Of a stretch of 8,806 nt of DNA, positions 1-6,425 are shown piece after piece (the stretch's first letter is position 1; every line of letters begins with the position of its first letter). Source of the DNA: Coriobacteriales bacterium (GTDB taxonomy: Bacteria > Actinomycetota > Coriobacteriia > Coriobacteriales > UBA8131); assembly GCA_031254255.1 (NCBI GenBank), contig JAIRUT010000016.1, forward strand, positions 1 to 8,806, in the 5' to 3' direction. The position numbers and the translations under genes are program-made. The notes beneath the pieces were generated by a model that worked only from the letters and a program-made list of their open reading frames with translations, was not told where the DNA came from and made no database searches.

Positions 1-2294
1 TGACAGTTGGGTCAGCATTGTTTGGATCAGCTACGCGAGCGGCCAGAAAAGCCTCGACGGGTCAGCTGGCAGCTGGCCAGTTGCCATTGCCGACTGGCAC
101 AGACACAGGTACAGGCACAGGCACAGGCAAATCTGCGGACGCACCAACAGGTACTGCGAGGTCTCTCCTACTCGCCGGAGCCATCTTGTCGATCTTCATT
201 GCAGTGATATTGACCATCTGCTGCGGAATTCTTTTATATGGCTTCGTGACCGGGGATTATTCAATCCAATATGTTGCCCAGTACCATAGCAATTCGACTT
301 CAGCACTGGCCCTGCTCTATAAGATCTCTGGCCTCTGGGGCGGTCGAGCCGGGTCGCTGTTTTTCTGGGCTTGGCTGATATCTTTGTTCAATGTGGTTAT
401 TGCCATCCGGAATATAAGAAAACTGGAGAAGCTGGACAATCTGGCGCTCTTGGTTTCCCAAGTCGTTTTGGCCATCTTCCTTATGATACTGGTGCTCTCT
501 GAATCAAACAGGCCATTTGTGGCAACACCTGCCTCATATCTCGATGCCAGCGGCCAATTGATCGGAGTTGCCAGTTCATGGGGCCTGAATCCACTTTTGG
601 AGCACTGGGCCATGGCCATCCATCCGCCCACCCTGTTCATCGGCTACGCTGGACTGACTATACCTTTTGCCTATGCGATCGCTGCCCTGATCACCAATGA
701 TGCTTCTAAGCTCTGGATGCAGAAGAGCTTTCGCTATGCCATTGTTTCTTGGTTAATGCTTGGCATAGGCATTGGATTGGGTGCCGTTTGGGCTTACACC
801 GAGCTGGGCTGGGGCGGTTATTGGGCTTGGGATGCCGTTGAGAATGCTAGCCTGCTATCTTGGATGCTGGCCTTGATTCTGATCCACAGCTTCACGGTTT
901 ATCGCCAGCGTGGGGACTTCAAACGCTGGAGCATCATGTCTGCTTGCCTGGCGTTTGCCTTCGTGATCCTTGGAACTTTCATCACAAGGTCGGGCATAGT
1001 CGACAGCGTCCATGCCTTTTCCAAGGATCTGCCCTCCCTCTATCTTTTCCTGGTGATGATCCTTGTCTCGGTATTGTTGGGTGCCATCCTCCTGCTGATA
1101 CGCTGGAAGAGCTTCAAACCAGATCGCCGCGGCGAAGGTGCGCAGAGCCTGATGACCAAAGACGTCGCCTATTTTTTCAACAACATCCTGATGCTTGTCT
1201 TTGCCCTTGTGATAACCGGCATGACTGTCATTCCGGCTCTCTTTGGCTCTTCTCTGGTAGCCAGTCACTACGACGGAATTGCCAGGCCATTGACAGTCAT
1301 TTACTGCGCGATCATCGCTGTTTGTCCCCTGTTGGCCTGGGGTCGGGCCAATGGCAGGAAAACACTCAGGAAGATGGTGGTTCCAGGCATATTCTCACTG
1401 GTCCTCTTTGTTGGGCTTCTGATTTTCTTCTTTGTCCATCTGGTGCCGACCTATGAAAACATTCTCTTCATCAATGGGGCGGCTAGTGATGCGATGAACA
1501 AGTTCCTCTCCACGCCCTACTTCTACCTTCTGACCTTGCTGGGATTCCTGGTTGCCTCGGTGCTCTTTTTCAACTCTCTGTTTATGTTGGGGCGGACGAT
1601 ATCGACTGCCATGAAGAACAGACCTCTTGTCCAGCCAGACAAAAAGGAGAATCCCGTTAAGGCCTTCTTCCGTATCCTTTATCATCAGTCTGCTAAGTTC
1701 GGCGGGTTTTTGGTGCATCTGTCGATGGCGATGATCCTGGTGGGCTTGATCGGCTCCTCCATGTATGGCACCGAGGTTGTGAAAGCCGGTGATATTGGCG
1801 ATTTTCCACAGACCATTAACATTCAAGGCTATGAACTGCATTATATGACCGTAAAGCTTGAGGATACCACTGGTAACGGAAACGAGAATCTGGTCGTTTT
1901 GAAATATGAGGTGTTTCATAATGGCAAGTCGCTGGGCTTCCTGATGCCGACATTCAATCAAATCGGCGGTAAGTCCACTGCCGCTATTCTCTCTTTGCCG
2001 TACGAGGATCTCTATATGGCTATCTCCTTTCCGAAGGATGCCTCGACCAACACCTACGTATCCCAACAGATAACGCTGAAGGTGAATCCTTTGATCAACC
2101 TGGTTTGGAGCGGTTTTGCCCTTTTGGTGCTCGGAACGTTGATCGCTTCGATCGGGAAGCGCCGGTCCGTCTTTGCGAAGGCTCTGCCCGGTGCTGGTGG
2201 GGAAGGGGACCTGCCCGGTGCTGGCGGGGATGGGAACCTGCCCGGTGCTGGCGGGGATGGGGAGTCTGAACGTTCTGACAGGGAGGCAAAGTGA
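1..2294 (+). CDS. ccmF: Cytochrome c heme lyase subunit CcmF (5'-partial)
   Basis: CcmF is the multi-spanning membrane protein that, in System I, takes heme from holo-CcmE and attaches it to apocytochrome c on the outer face of the membrane. The frame is open to the left edge (first full codon 3-5). A TTG at 18 could be read as a start but lies inside what looks like the end of the first membrane helix, so the gene begins upstream. About 763 residues are visible. Seen: WGG.(A)GS near 336-353; the tryptophan-rich heme motif WGGYWAWD at 813-836; the four histidines expected of CcmF at 621 (IHPP), 885 (IHSF), 1011 (VHAF) and 1716 (LVHLS); many hydrophobic helices; the large extracytoplasmic domain about 1755-2080; and a last helix about 2085-2150. 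The usual WDPVEN is WDAVEN here. The protein is longer than the usual ~650 residues because of repeat-bearing stretches at both ends. Its stop overlaps the ccmA start. Confidence 0.95.
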   Translation, partial: TVGSALFGSATRAARKASTGQLAAGQLPLPTGTDTGTGTGTGKSADAPTGTARSLLLAGAILSIFIAVILTICCGILLYGFVTGDYSIQYVAQYHSNSTSALALLYKISGLWGGRAGSLFFWAWLISLFNVVIAIRNIRKLEKLDNLALLVSQVVLAIFLMILVLSESNRPFVATPASYLDASGQLIGVASSWGLNPLLEHWAMAIHPPTLFIGYAGLTIPFAYAIAALITNDASKLWMQKSFRYAIVSWLMLGIGIGLGAVWAYTELGWGGYWAWDAVENASLLSWMLALILIHSFTVYRQRGDFKRWSIMSACLAFAFVILGTFITRSGIVDSVHAFSKDLPSLYLFLVMILVSVLLGAILLLIRWKSFKPDRRGEGAQSLMTKDVAYFFNNILMLVFALVITGMTVIPALFGSSLVASHYDGIARPLTVIYCAIIAVCPLLAWGRANGRKTLRKMVVPGIFSLVLFVGLLIFFFVHLVPTYENILFINGAASDAMNKFLSTPYFYLLTLLGFLVASVLFFNSLFMLGRTISTAMKNRPLVQPDKKENPVKAFFRILYHQSAKFGGFLVHLSMAMILVGLIGSSMYGTEVVKAGDIGDFPQTINIQGYELHYMTVKLEDTTGNGNENLVVLKYEVFHNGKSLGFLMPTFNQIGGKSTAAILSLPYEDLYMAISFPKDASTNTYVSQQITLKVNPLINLVWSGFALLVLGTLIASIGKRRSVFAKALPGAGGEGDLPGAGGDGNLPGAGGDGESERSDREAK
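93..128 (+). repeat. Hexanucleotide microsatellite encoding Thr-Gly repeats in CcmF
   Basis: Six tandem 6-bp units (ACTGGC, ACAGAC, ACAGGT, then ACAGGC three times) encode TGTDTGTGTGTG, in frame. They sit in the loop between the first and second membrane helices of CcmF, a place where homologues such as E. coli CcmF have ordinary non-repetitive sequence. Just before it lies a smaller QL-containing duplication (GQLAAGQL). The identical last three units suggest recent slippage. Six-base units keep the frame when copies are gained or lost. Confidence 0.85.
2184..2264 (+). repeat. Three 27-bp tandem repeats encoding a Pro/Gly/Ala-rich tail in CcmF
   Basis: Three contiguous 27-bp units (2184-2210, 2211-2237, 2238-2264) encode LPGAGGEGD, LPGAGGDGN and LPGAGGDGE. 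They follow the last membrane helix and a short basic segment (GKRR), so the tail is probably cytoplasmic by the positive-inside rule. Units 2 and 3 are almost identical at DNA level. A charged end (SERSDREAK) follows. The array ends 26 bp before the ccmA start codon, so copy-number change would lengthen the CcmF tail without disturbing the overlap. Confidence 0.92.
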
Positions 2295-3040
2295 CAGACA
2301 CCGTGGCTATTGCTCCGGATATCCATCTGGCGCTGGCGATCCAAGCTGAGGGCTTGGGCAAGAGCTTCGGTTCGCGCAAGGCTTTGGATAATGTCAGTTT
2401 CGAGTTGCCTGAGCAGGCCTTCCTATCGATTTTCGGACACAATGGGGCTGGCAAGACGACGCTTCTGCGGGTTCTGTCCACCTTAGCCAGGCCCAGTGCT
2501 GGCAAGGTCGAGGTGCTCGGCTTGGATGTGCGGGAGAAACCCGAGGAACTGCGCAGTCGGATTGGTCTGATCTCGCACCGGAGCATGCTCTATCCGGATC
2601 TGACCGCAGAGGAAAACCTGCTCTTTACTGCCCGCATGTATGGGGTGCAAAACCCCAAGGCCCGAGTCAGTGAGCTTTTGGAGCTGGTTGAGCTGACCGC
2701 CCGCCGTCATGATCCGGTACGCGGCTTCTCACGCGGTATGACCCAGCGCATCGCCATTGCTCGGGCTTTGGTCCCGGATCCGGCCCTGTTGTTTTTGGAT
2801 GAACCCTACTCTGGTCTCGACCCCCACGCTGTGGAGATCCTGGACAGGTTGTTGGAGCGCTTGCGCTTTGGTAAGAATCTTGTGATGATCAGCCATGACC
2901 TGAATCATGGTTTTGCCCTGGCAACGCATCTTTTGGTGCTGGCCCAAGGCAAGGTCGCCCTTTTTACCGAGCGTGATGAGCTGGATGTTCGAAGCTTCAG
3001 GGAGTTTTACCGCAATAGTGTCGGGGCAGGTGGCATCTGA
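2291..3040 (+). CDS. ccmA: Heme-exporter ABC transporter ATP-binding protein CcmA
   Basis: CcmA is the cytoplasmic ATPase of the CcmABCD complex; ATP hydrolysis releases holo-CcmE from CcmC/D so that heme can pass to CcmF. The 249-residue product has the normal family length. Visible motifs: Walker A GHNGAGKT (residues 49-56), the Q-loop position occupied by His (ISHRS, His96), as is common in CcmA, the signature FSRGM (146-150) in place of LSGGQ and typical of this family, Walker B LLFLDEP (166-172), and the switch histidine in ISHDL (His202). The GTG start at 2291 overlaps the ccmF stop by four bases (GTGA), with GGGAGG at 2281-2286, so translation is probably coupled to ccmF. Its stop overlaps the ccmB start. 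The first ~15 residues ahead of the ABC core are a short unconserved-looking extension. Confidence 0.93.
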   Translation: MTDTVAIAPDIHLALAIQAEGLGKSFGSRKALDNVSFELPEQAFLSIFGHNGAGKTTLLRVLSTLARPSAGKVEVLGLDVREKPEELRSRIGLISHRSMLYPDLTAEENLLFTARMYGVQNPKARVSELLELVELTARRHDPVRGFSRGMTQRIAIARALVPDPALLFLDEPYSGLDPHAVEILDRLLERLRFGKNLVMISHDLNHGFALATHLLVLAQGKVALFTERDELDVRSFREFYRNSVGAGGI

Positions 3041-3759
3041 TGGCTGAACTGACCATCGTTCGCCCAAGTGCTTTCAAGCAGTTCAGGGTGCTTCTGGGCA
3101 AAGAGCTGCGCCAAGAGTTCCGAACCCGTGAGATGCTTACCTCCATGGGCATCTACGCCCTCTTGGTGCTGGTTATATTCGGTGCGGCGCTGTCCCAGGC
3201 CGCGCAGGGCTTCGACATTCTCCAAGTCAGCGGTGGCCTGATCTGGGCGCTGATAGTCTTCACATCCCTGCTCGGACTGAACCGTTCCTTCAGTTCAGAA
3301 AAGGAGGAAGCCGCCCTTGAAGGCATTCTTCTGATGCCCATGGACCGCTCCTTGATCTTTCTCTCCAAGGCCACATCCAACCTGATATTCCTGCTTTTGG
3401 TGGAGCTGATCAGCCTGCCGCTCTTCTACTTCTTCTTCCTGACCATCTCAAGTCCGGCGCCGAGCTTCTGGATGGCCTCGTTGCCCCTCTTGGTGGGAAG
3501 CATCGGCATCGCCGGTGTGGGTACCCTGCTGGCTACCATCACCAGCAATGCCCGCGGCAAGGACGTGCTGCTGGCCTTGCTCTTCATTCCAATAATTTAC
3601 CCGCTGCTGCATGCCGTGGTGGCGGCCACAACCGTGGTTGTTGTCGGCGGGGACAATCTGGTGGGCACATTTGCAACTTCGTTGGCTTTGGCTGGCGGCT
3701 ACGATGTGGTGATGCTGGCACTTTCTTGGTTCCTTTACGAGTTTGTGATCAGCAACTGA
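3040..3759 (+). CDS. ccmB: Heme-exporter membrane protein CcmB
   Basis: CcmB is the membrane-spanning partner of the ATPase CcmA in the complex that loads and releases heme-bound CcmE. The 239-residue product has the normal length and about six hydrophobic helices (roughly residues 37-52, 66-82, 106-136, 144-166, 177-204 and 215-236). Family features seen: the amphipathic N-terminal segment LLGKELRQEFRTREML (18-33), the GLIWALIVFTSLLGLNRSF stretch, and the cytoplasmic loop EKEEAALEGILLMPMDRS (87-104), which is the likely contact with CcmA. The ATG at 3040 overlaps the ccmA stop by one base (TGATG), preceded by a purine-rich GGGGCAGG site. It is the third gene of the tightly coupled F-A-B block. 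Confidence 0.92.
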   Translation: MAELTIVRPSAFKQFRVLLGKELRQEFRTREMLTSMGIYALLVLVIFGAALSQAAQGFDILQVSGGLIWALIVFTSLLGLNRSFSSEKEEAALEGILLMPMDRSLIFLSKATSNLIFLLLVELISLPLFYFFFLTISSPAPSFWMASLPLLVGSIGIAGVGTLLATITSNARGKDVLLALLFIPIIYPLLHAVVAATTVVVVGGDNLVGTFATSLALAGGYDVVMLALSWFLYEFVISN

Positions 3760-3832
3760 GATATATGACTTATGGCCTGATATACATGATCTAATGCTTC
3801 TGCAAGCGACTGCAAAAGGAGTTGTGGGTACG
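3760..3832 (+). other. AT-rich ccmB-ccmC spacer with an imperfect direct repeat
   Basis: This is the only sizeable gap inside the ccm cluster (73 bp). It is markedly more AT-rich than the genes and contains two similar copies, GATATATGACTTATG (3760-3774) and GATATACATGATCTAATG (3779-3796). An AAGGAG site at 3816-3821 serves ccmC. TATA-like hexamers occur (for example TATACA at 3781-3786), but no well-spaced -35 box is evident, so an internal promoter is possible but not supported. Confidence 0.35.
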
Positions 3833-4573
3833 ATGAGAGAAAGAACGATATTCGACAGCCTGGCTTGGATGGCATTGCTGCTGGGTGCGCTGTTATCCAC
3901 CGCAGGCTTTGTCCTGGCCTTCACAACAGCGCCGATGGTCAAAGGCGTGGACCTTCAGGTATTCGCACAGATCGGTGGCGTCCACGTCGATTATCAGCTT
4001 TTGTTTTCCCAGAAGATCTTCTACTTCCATATGCCTGTGGCGATCACCAGTTTCATTGCTCTGCTCTTCACGGCAATCTATTCGATCATCTTTCTCGTCA
4101 AGAAGGATCCAAAATATGATCTGCGCGCCCGTATCGCTACCGAGATCGCCTTGGTCTTCGTGCTCATGACGATGGCCTCCGGCATGCTCTGGGAGCGCTA
4201 TGAGTGGGGGGTCTGGTGGACCTGGGAACCTCGTCTGACCACCTACTTCATCTTAACGCTGATGGTCATCGCCTACTTCATCTTACGTAGGGCCCTTGAT
4301 GACCCGGAGCGCCGGGCCACCTATGCAGCTGTCTTTGGGGTCATTGCCGCCGTCAATGCGCCGATCAGTTTCTTGATCACTCGCATTATTCCGACGAGGA
4401 CCCATCCTGTGATCTTCCGCACTGATTCCGGTCTGCCGCCGGACATGCTCCTACCATTATTACTTTCGATGTTCGGCATCCTGATGGTTGCCTTTGGCAT
4501 CTACCGCTTCCGTCTGCGCGAGCAGAGGCTGCGCCTGCAACTGGAAGACCTAAAAGCCCAGCTAGAGGATTAA
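3833..4573 (+). CDS. ccmC: Heme-handling protein CcmC
   Basis: CcmC holds heme at the outer membrane face through two axial histidines and a tryptophan-rich motif, and helps attach it covalently to CcmE. From the chosen ATG the product has 246 residues with about six helices. Seen: axial-type His66 in YFHMPVA, the WGVWWTWEPRLTT motif (125-137), and second His191 in RTHPVIF. The aspartate more usual in WWxWDPRLT is Glu here. The C-terminal 22 residues (RLREQRLRLQLEDLKAQLED) are charged and likely form a short cytoplasmic coiled coil. The frame is open back to an ATG at 3794 that lacks a ribosome site. I prefer ATG 3833, where homology-like sequence begins, with AAGGAG at 3816-3821, 11 nt away; a GTG at 3824 is another option. 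ccmD follows after 12 nt. Confidence 0.92.
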   Translation: MRERTIFDSLAWMALLLGALLSTAGFVLAFTTAPMVKGVDLQVFAQIGGVHVDYQLLFSQKIFYFHMPVAITSFIALLFTAIYSIIFLVKKDPKYDLRARIATEIALVFVLMTMASGMLWERYEWGVWWTWEPRLTTYFILTLMVIAYFILRRALDDPERRATYAAVFGVIAAVNAPISFLITRIIPTRTHPVIFRTDSGLPPDMLLPLLLSMFGILMVAFGIYRFRLREQRLRLQLEDLKAQLED

Positions 4574-4585
4574 TGAGGAGATAAT

Positions 4586-4771
4586 ATGGATCCGATTCTG
4601 AGTGAGATATACCAAACTGTACTGGGTGCTGCCCCCTACGTGATCATTGCTTATGCGCTGATGTGGATGATCCTGTTAGTTTATGTACTGATCATGGTAT
4701 TCAGTCTGAAAAAGACTGAAAAGCAGATGGCTGCTCTCACCGAGGAGCTGCGCCTGCGCCAGAAAGGCTAA
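4586..4771 (+). CDS. ccmD: Small CcmD-like heme exporter accessory protein
   Basis: CcmD is a small single-pass protein that stabilises CcmC-CcmE and is needed to release holo-CcmE from the CcmABC complex. The 61-residue product has a short outer N-terminus, one helix (about residues 17-40, YVIIAYALMWMILLVYVLIM) and a charged C-terminal helix (41-60, KKTEKQMAALTEELRLRQK). This matches the CcmD layout: tyrosine-containing helix followed by a basic/acidic coiled-coil tail. Sequence identity of CcmD proteins is always low, so the call rests on architecture and on its position directly after ccmC. GAGGAG at 4575-4580 gives a five-base spacing to the ATG. It is the last gene of the ccm operon in this window. 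Confidence 0.85.
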   Translation: MDPILSEIYQTVLGAAPYVIIAYALMWMILLVYVLIMVFSLKKTEKQMAALTEELRLRQKG

Positions 4772-4837
4772 GGGATGGGTTGGGCCGCCAAGTACCAGTC
4801 TTCTCCTCCCTCATTGTGGGGAATCATCAAGGGCAAT

Positions 4838-4868
4838 GCCCAGAGCTACTGCAAAGCTTTTGTCTGGC
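4838..4868 (+). other. Imperfect inverted repeat after ccmD
   Basis: GCCCAGA (4838-4844) can pair with TCTGGC (4863-4868) with one bulge, and AGCT (4844-4847) with AGCT (4855-4858) inside it. A T-run lies within the 3' arm rather than after it, so this is not a clear intrinsic terminator. It lies in the ccmD to amidohydrolase gap (4772-4941), where an operon end would be expected. Confidence 0.25.
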
Positions 4869-4870
4869 AG

Positions 4871-4903
4871 TTGAAATAGGAAGCCCTGAATCTACGCTAT
4901 ACT
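4871..4903 (+). promoter_or_regulatory. Possible promoter for the amidohydrolase gene
   Basis: TTGAAA at 4871-4876 resembles a -35 box. TACGCT (4893-4898) follows at 16 bp and the better TATACT (4898-4903) at 21 bp, which is too far for a standard spacer. The 170-bp gap and the new gene function make a promoter here likely, but neither box pair is ideal. Confidence 0.25.
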
Positions 4904-4941
4904 GGATAAGTTAAAGGCTTATACCAAACGGAGGATTGAAG

Positions 4942-6297
4942 ATGCTTCTGCTTGCTCGTTATGTCCTGCCCGTTTCATCGGAACATATTGAAAACGGTGC
5001 CGTCTATGTTAAGGATGGTCGCATAGCTGATATCGGTTATGCCACAAAACTGAAAAGCCTCTACCCGGATGAGCCGACGCTCGATTTTGGCCTTTCGGTG
5101 ATAATGCCCGGTTTTGTCGATGCCCACTCGCATCTGGAATACACCTGCATGCGGGGCCTGATCAACGACGTGCCCTATGCACCGTGGAAGTTCCTGCTGA
5201 ATGAGAAGGAGCAGGTTTTGAGCCCGGCAGACTGGGAAGACAGCGCTCTGTTGGGTGCTTTGGAGACGGTCCGTAGCGGTATCACGACGATTGCCGACAT
5301 CACCAGTACGGGTGCTTCTCTGAGAGCTGCTCAAGCTGTCGGCCTGCGTGGTATTTTTTATCGCGAGGTCGGGACGATGGAGAAGGCCGAGGTTGATTCG
5401 GCCCTGGAGGCCGCCTATGCTGACATCGCCGCTTGGCGCTCTGGTGCAAATCCTGAATACCAGCGGATAGGTATTTCTCCGGAGGCCCTTTATACTTGCC
5501 ATCCCCTGGTCTTCCAACATATCAGCGAATACGCCGCCGATGGTACTCCCGTCGCCGTCCATTTGGCTGGCTCGCAGGAAGAATACGAGTTTATCCGCTA
5601 TGGATCCTCACCTTTTTCCGTGCACTCCACGGAGCAGGAACGCGGCTATGGCATCGATATGCCACCTTGGCTGGCAACCGGTGTGTCGCCAGTGCGCTAC
5701 ATCCTGAACTGGGGCATCTTGGATGTTCCGAACATACTGGCTATCCACTGTGTGCATGTTGACGACGAGGACATCGAGTTTCTCGAAGAAGCGGATGTTG
5801 CCGTGGCGGTCTGTACACGCTGCAATGCCCAGCTTGGAATGGGCGTCGCGCCGGTTACGAAGTTCCTCAAGGCCGGCCTGCGTGTTGGTTTGGGTACCGA
5901 TTCACCAGCAGCCACCGAGACCATCAACCCGATCGGCGAGATGGAGCTGACGCTGCTCATGCAACGGGCCTTGAATAAGCGGGCCAGCTTCTTGACTGCA
6001 AGCCAGATGATCAACCTGGCCACCTTGGGTGCCGCTAAGGCCTTGGGTGTGGACGATCAGGTGGGGTCGCTGGAGGTCGGGAAATGCGCCGATATCATTG
6101 CCCTTGACCTCTCCAATTCCTCTCAGGCACCGACGCATGATCCGAACTCAGCAGTTGTCCACACAACCGGTCCAGCGAATATCCTGATGACGATGGTCGG
6201 TGGTGAGATTCTCTATAATGGGCACCACCTGCATAGTGTCGATGTCAAGCGGGTCTTTGCCCGAACGGAAGAGATGCGTCTGAAGCTGCGGGCTTGA
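4942..6297 (+). CDS. Metal-dependent amidohydrolase (aminodeoxyfutalosine/SAH deaminase or chlorohydrolase group)
   Basis: A 451-residue cytosolic amidohydrolase-superfamily enzyme of the group that deaminates adenosine-like or triazine compounds at a mononuclear metal. It has an N-terminal beta-sandwich strand region, a barrel, and the C-terminal VGSLEVGKCADIIALD segment (374-389) that closes the sandwich. All five metal ligands are visible: His62 and His64 (VDAHSHLEYT), His207 (VHLAG), His269 (AIHCVH) and Asp320 (GTDSPA). The EYTCMRG stretch after HSH resembles aminodeoxyfutalosine deaminases. Odd points: the catalytic Glu three residues after the third His (HxxE; Glu203 in TM0936) is Gly210, and the usual CPxSN is CTRCN (Cys293/Cys296). 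I chose ATG 4942 (GGAGG at 4930-4934, 7-nt gap) over TTG 4936, which almost touches the ribosome site. Substrate is unknown; a role in futalosine menaquinone synthesis is only a hypothesis. Confidence 0.85.
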   Translation: MLLLARYVLPVSSEHIENGAVYVKDGRIADIGYATKLKSLYPDEPTLDFGLSVIMPGFVDAHSHLEYTCMRGLINDVPYAPWKFLLNEKEQVLSPADWEDSALLGALETVRSGITTIADITSTGASLRAAQAVGLRGIFYREVGTMEKAEVDSALEAAYADIAAWRSGANPEYQRIGISPEALYTCHPLVFQHISEYAADGTPVAVHLAGSQEEYEFIRYGSSPFSVHSTEQERGYGIDMPPWLATGVSPVRYILNWGILDVPNILAIHCVHVDDEDIEFLEEADVAVAVCTRCNAQLGMGVAPVTKFLKAGLRVGLGTDSPAATETINPIGEMELTLLMQRALNKRASFLTASQMINLATLGAAKALGVDDQVGSLEVGKCADIIALDLSNSSQAPTHDPNSAVVHTTGPANILMTMVGGEILYNGHHLHSVDVKRVFARTEEMRLKLRA

Positions 6298-6310
6298 TTA
6301 GGATTTTGAG

Positions 6311-6373
6311 AACAGGGGTTTATTGCAAGGGAAATCGAGCCACATGATTCACACCTGTTGAACCAGGTGGCTC
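6311..6373 (+). other. Competing inverted repeats in the leader of the small membrane protein gene
   Basis: Three pairings compete in the 128-bp gap. AACAGGGGT (6311-6319) can pair with ACACCTGTT (6351-6359, one mismatch). CACCTG (6352-6357) pairs perfectly with CAGGTG (6364-6369) around a six-base loop. GAGCCAC (6337-6343) pairs perfectly with GTGGCTC (6367-6373). The second excludes the other two, while the first and third together would form a pseudoknot. No T-run follows, so it is not an intrinsic terminator. I recognise no known riboswitch class. Confidence 0.4.
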
Positions 6374-6425
6374 AGGGCTGATCAATGCTGTGTTTCAGCG
6401 TAAGATCAAAGGCAATGGTGGGAAG

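Noticed and set aside
18..20. TTG as the true ccmF start
   Set aside because: Open frame continues upstream, no ribosome site precedes it, and it would remove the first membrane helix of CcmF.
93..128. CRISPR-like or attachment-site repeat
   Set aside because: Units are 6 bp, contiguous, in frame and coding, with no spacers.
860..1456. A 198-codon + frame overlapping ccmF
   Set aside because: Out of frame with ccmF, rich in Cys/Pro/His, and without any recognisable domain.
1395..2066. A 223-codon minus-strand open frame opposite ccmF
   Set aside because: Composition is His/Gln/Arg-rich with no hydrophobic core or motif, and ccmF occupies the other strand with full conserved structure.
4838..4868. 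Intrinsic terminator after ccmD
   Set aside because: The T-run lies inside the 3' arm and the stem is bulged; kept only as an inverted repeat.
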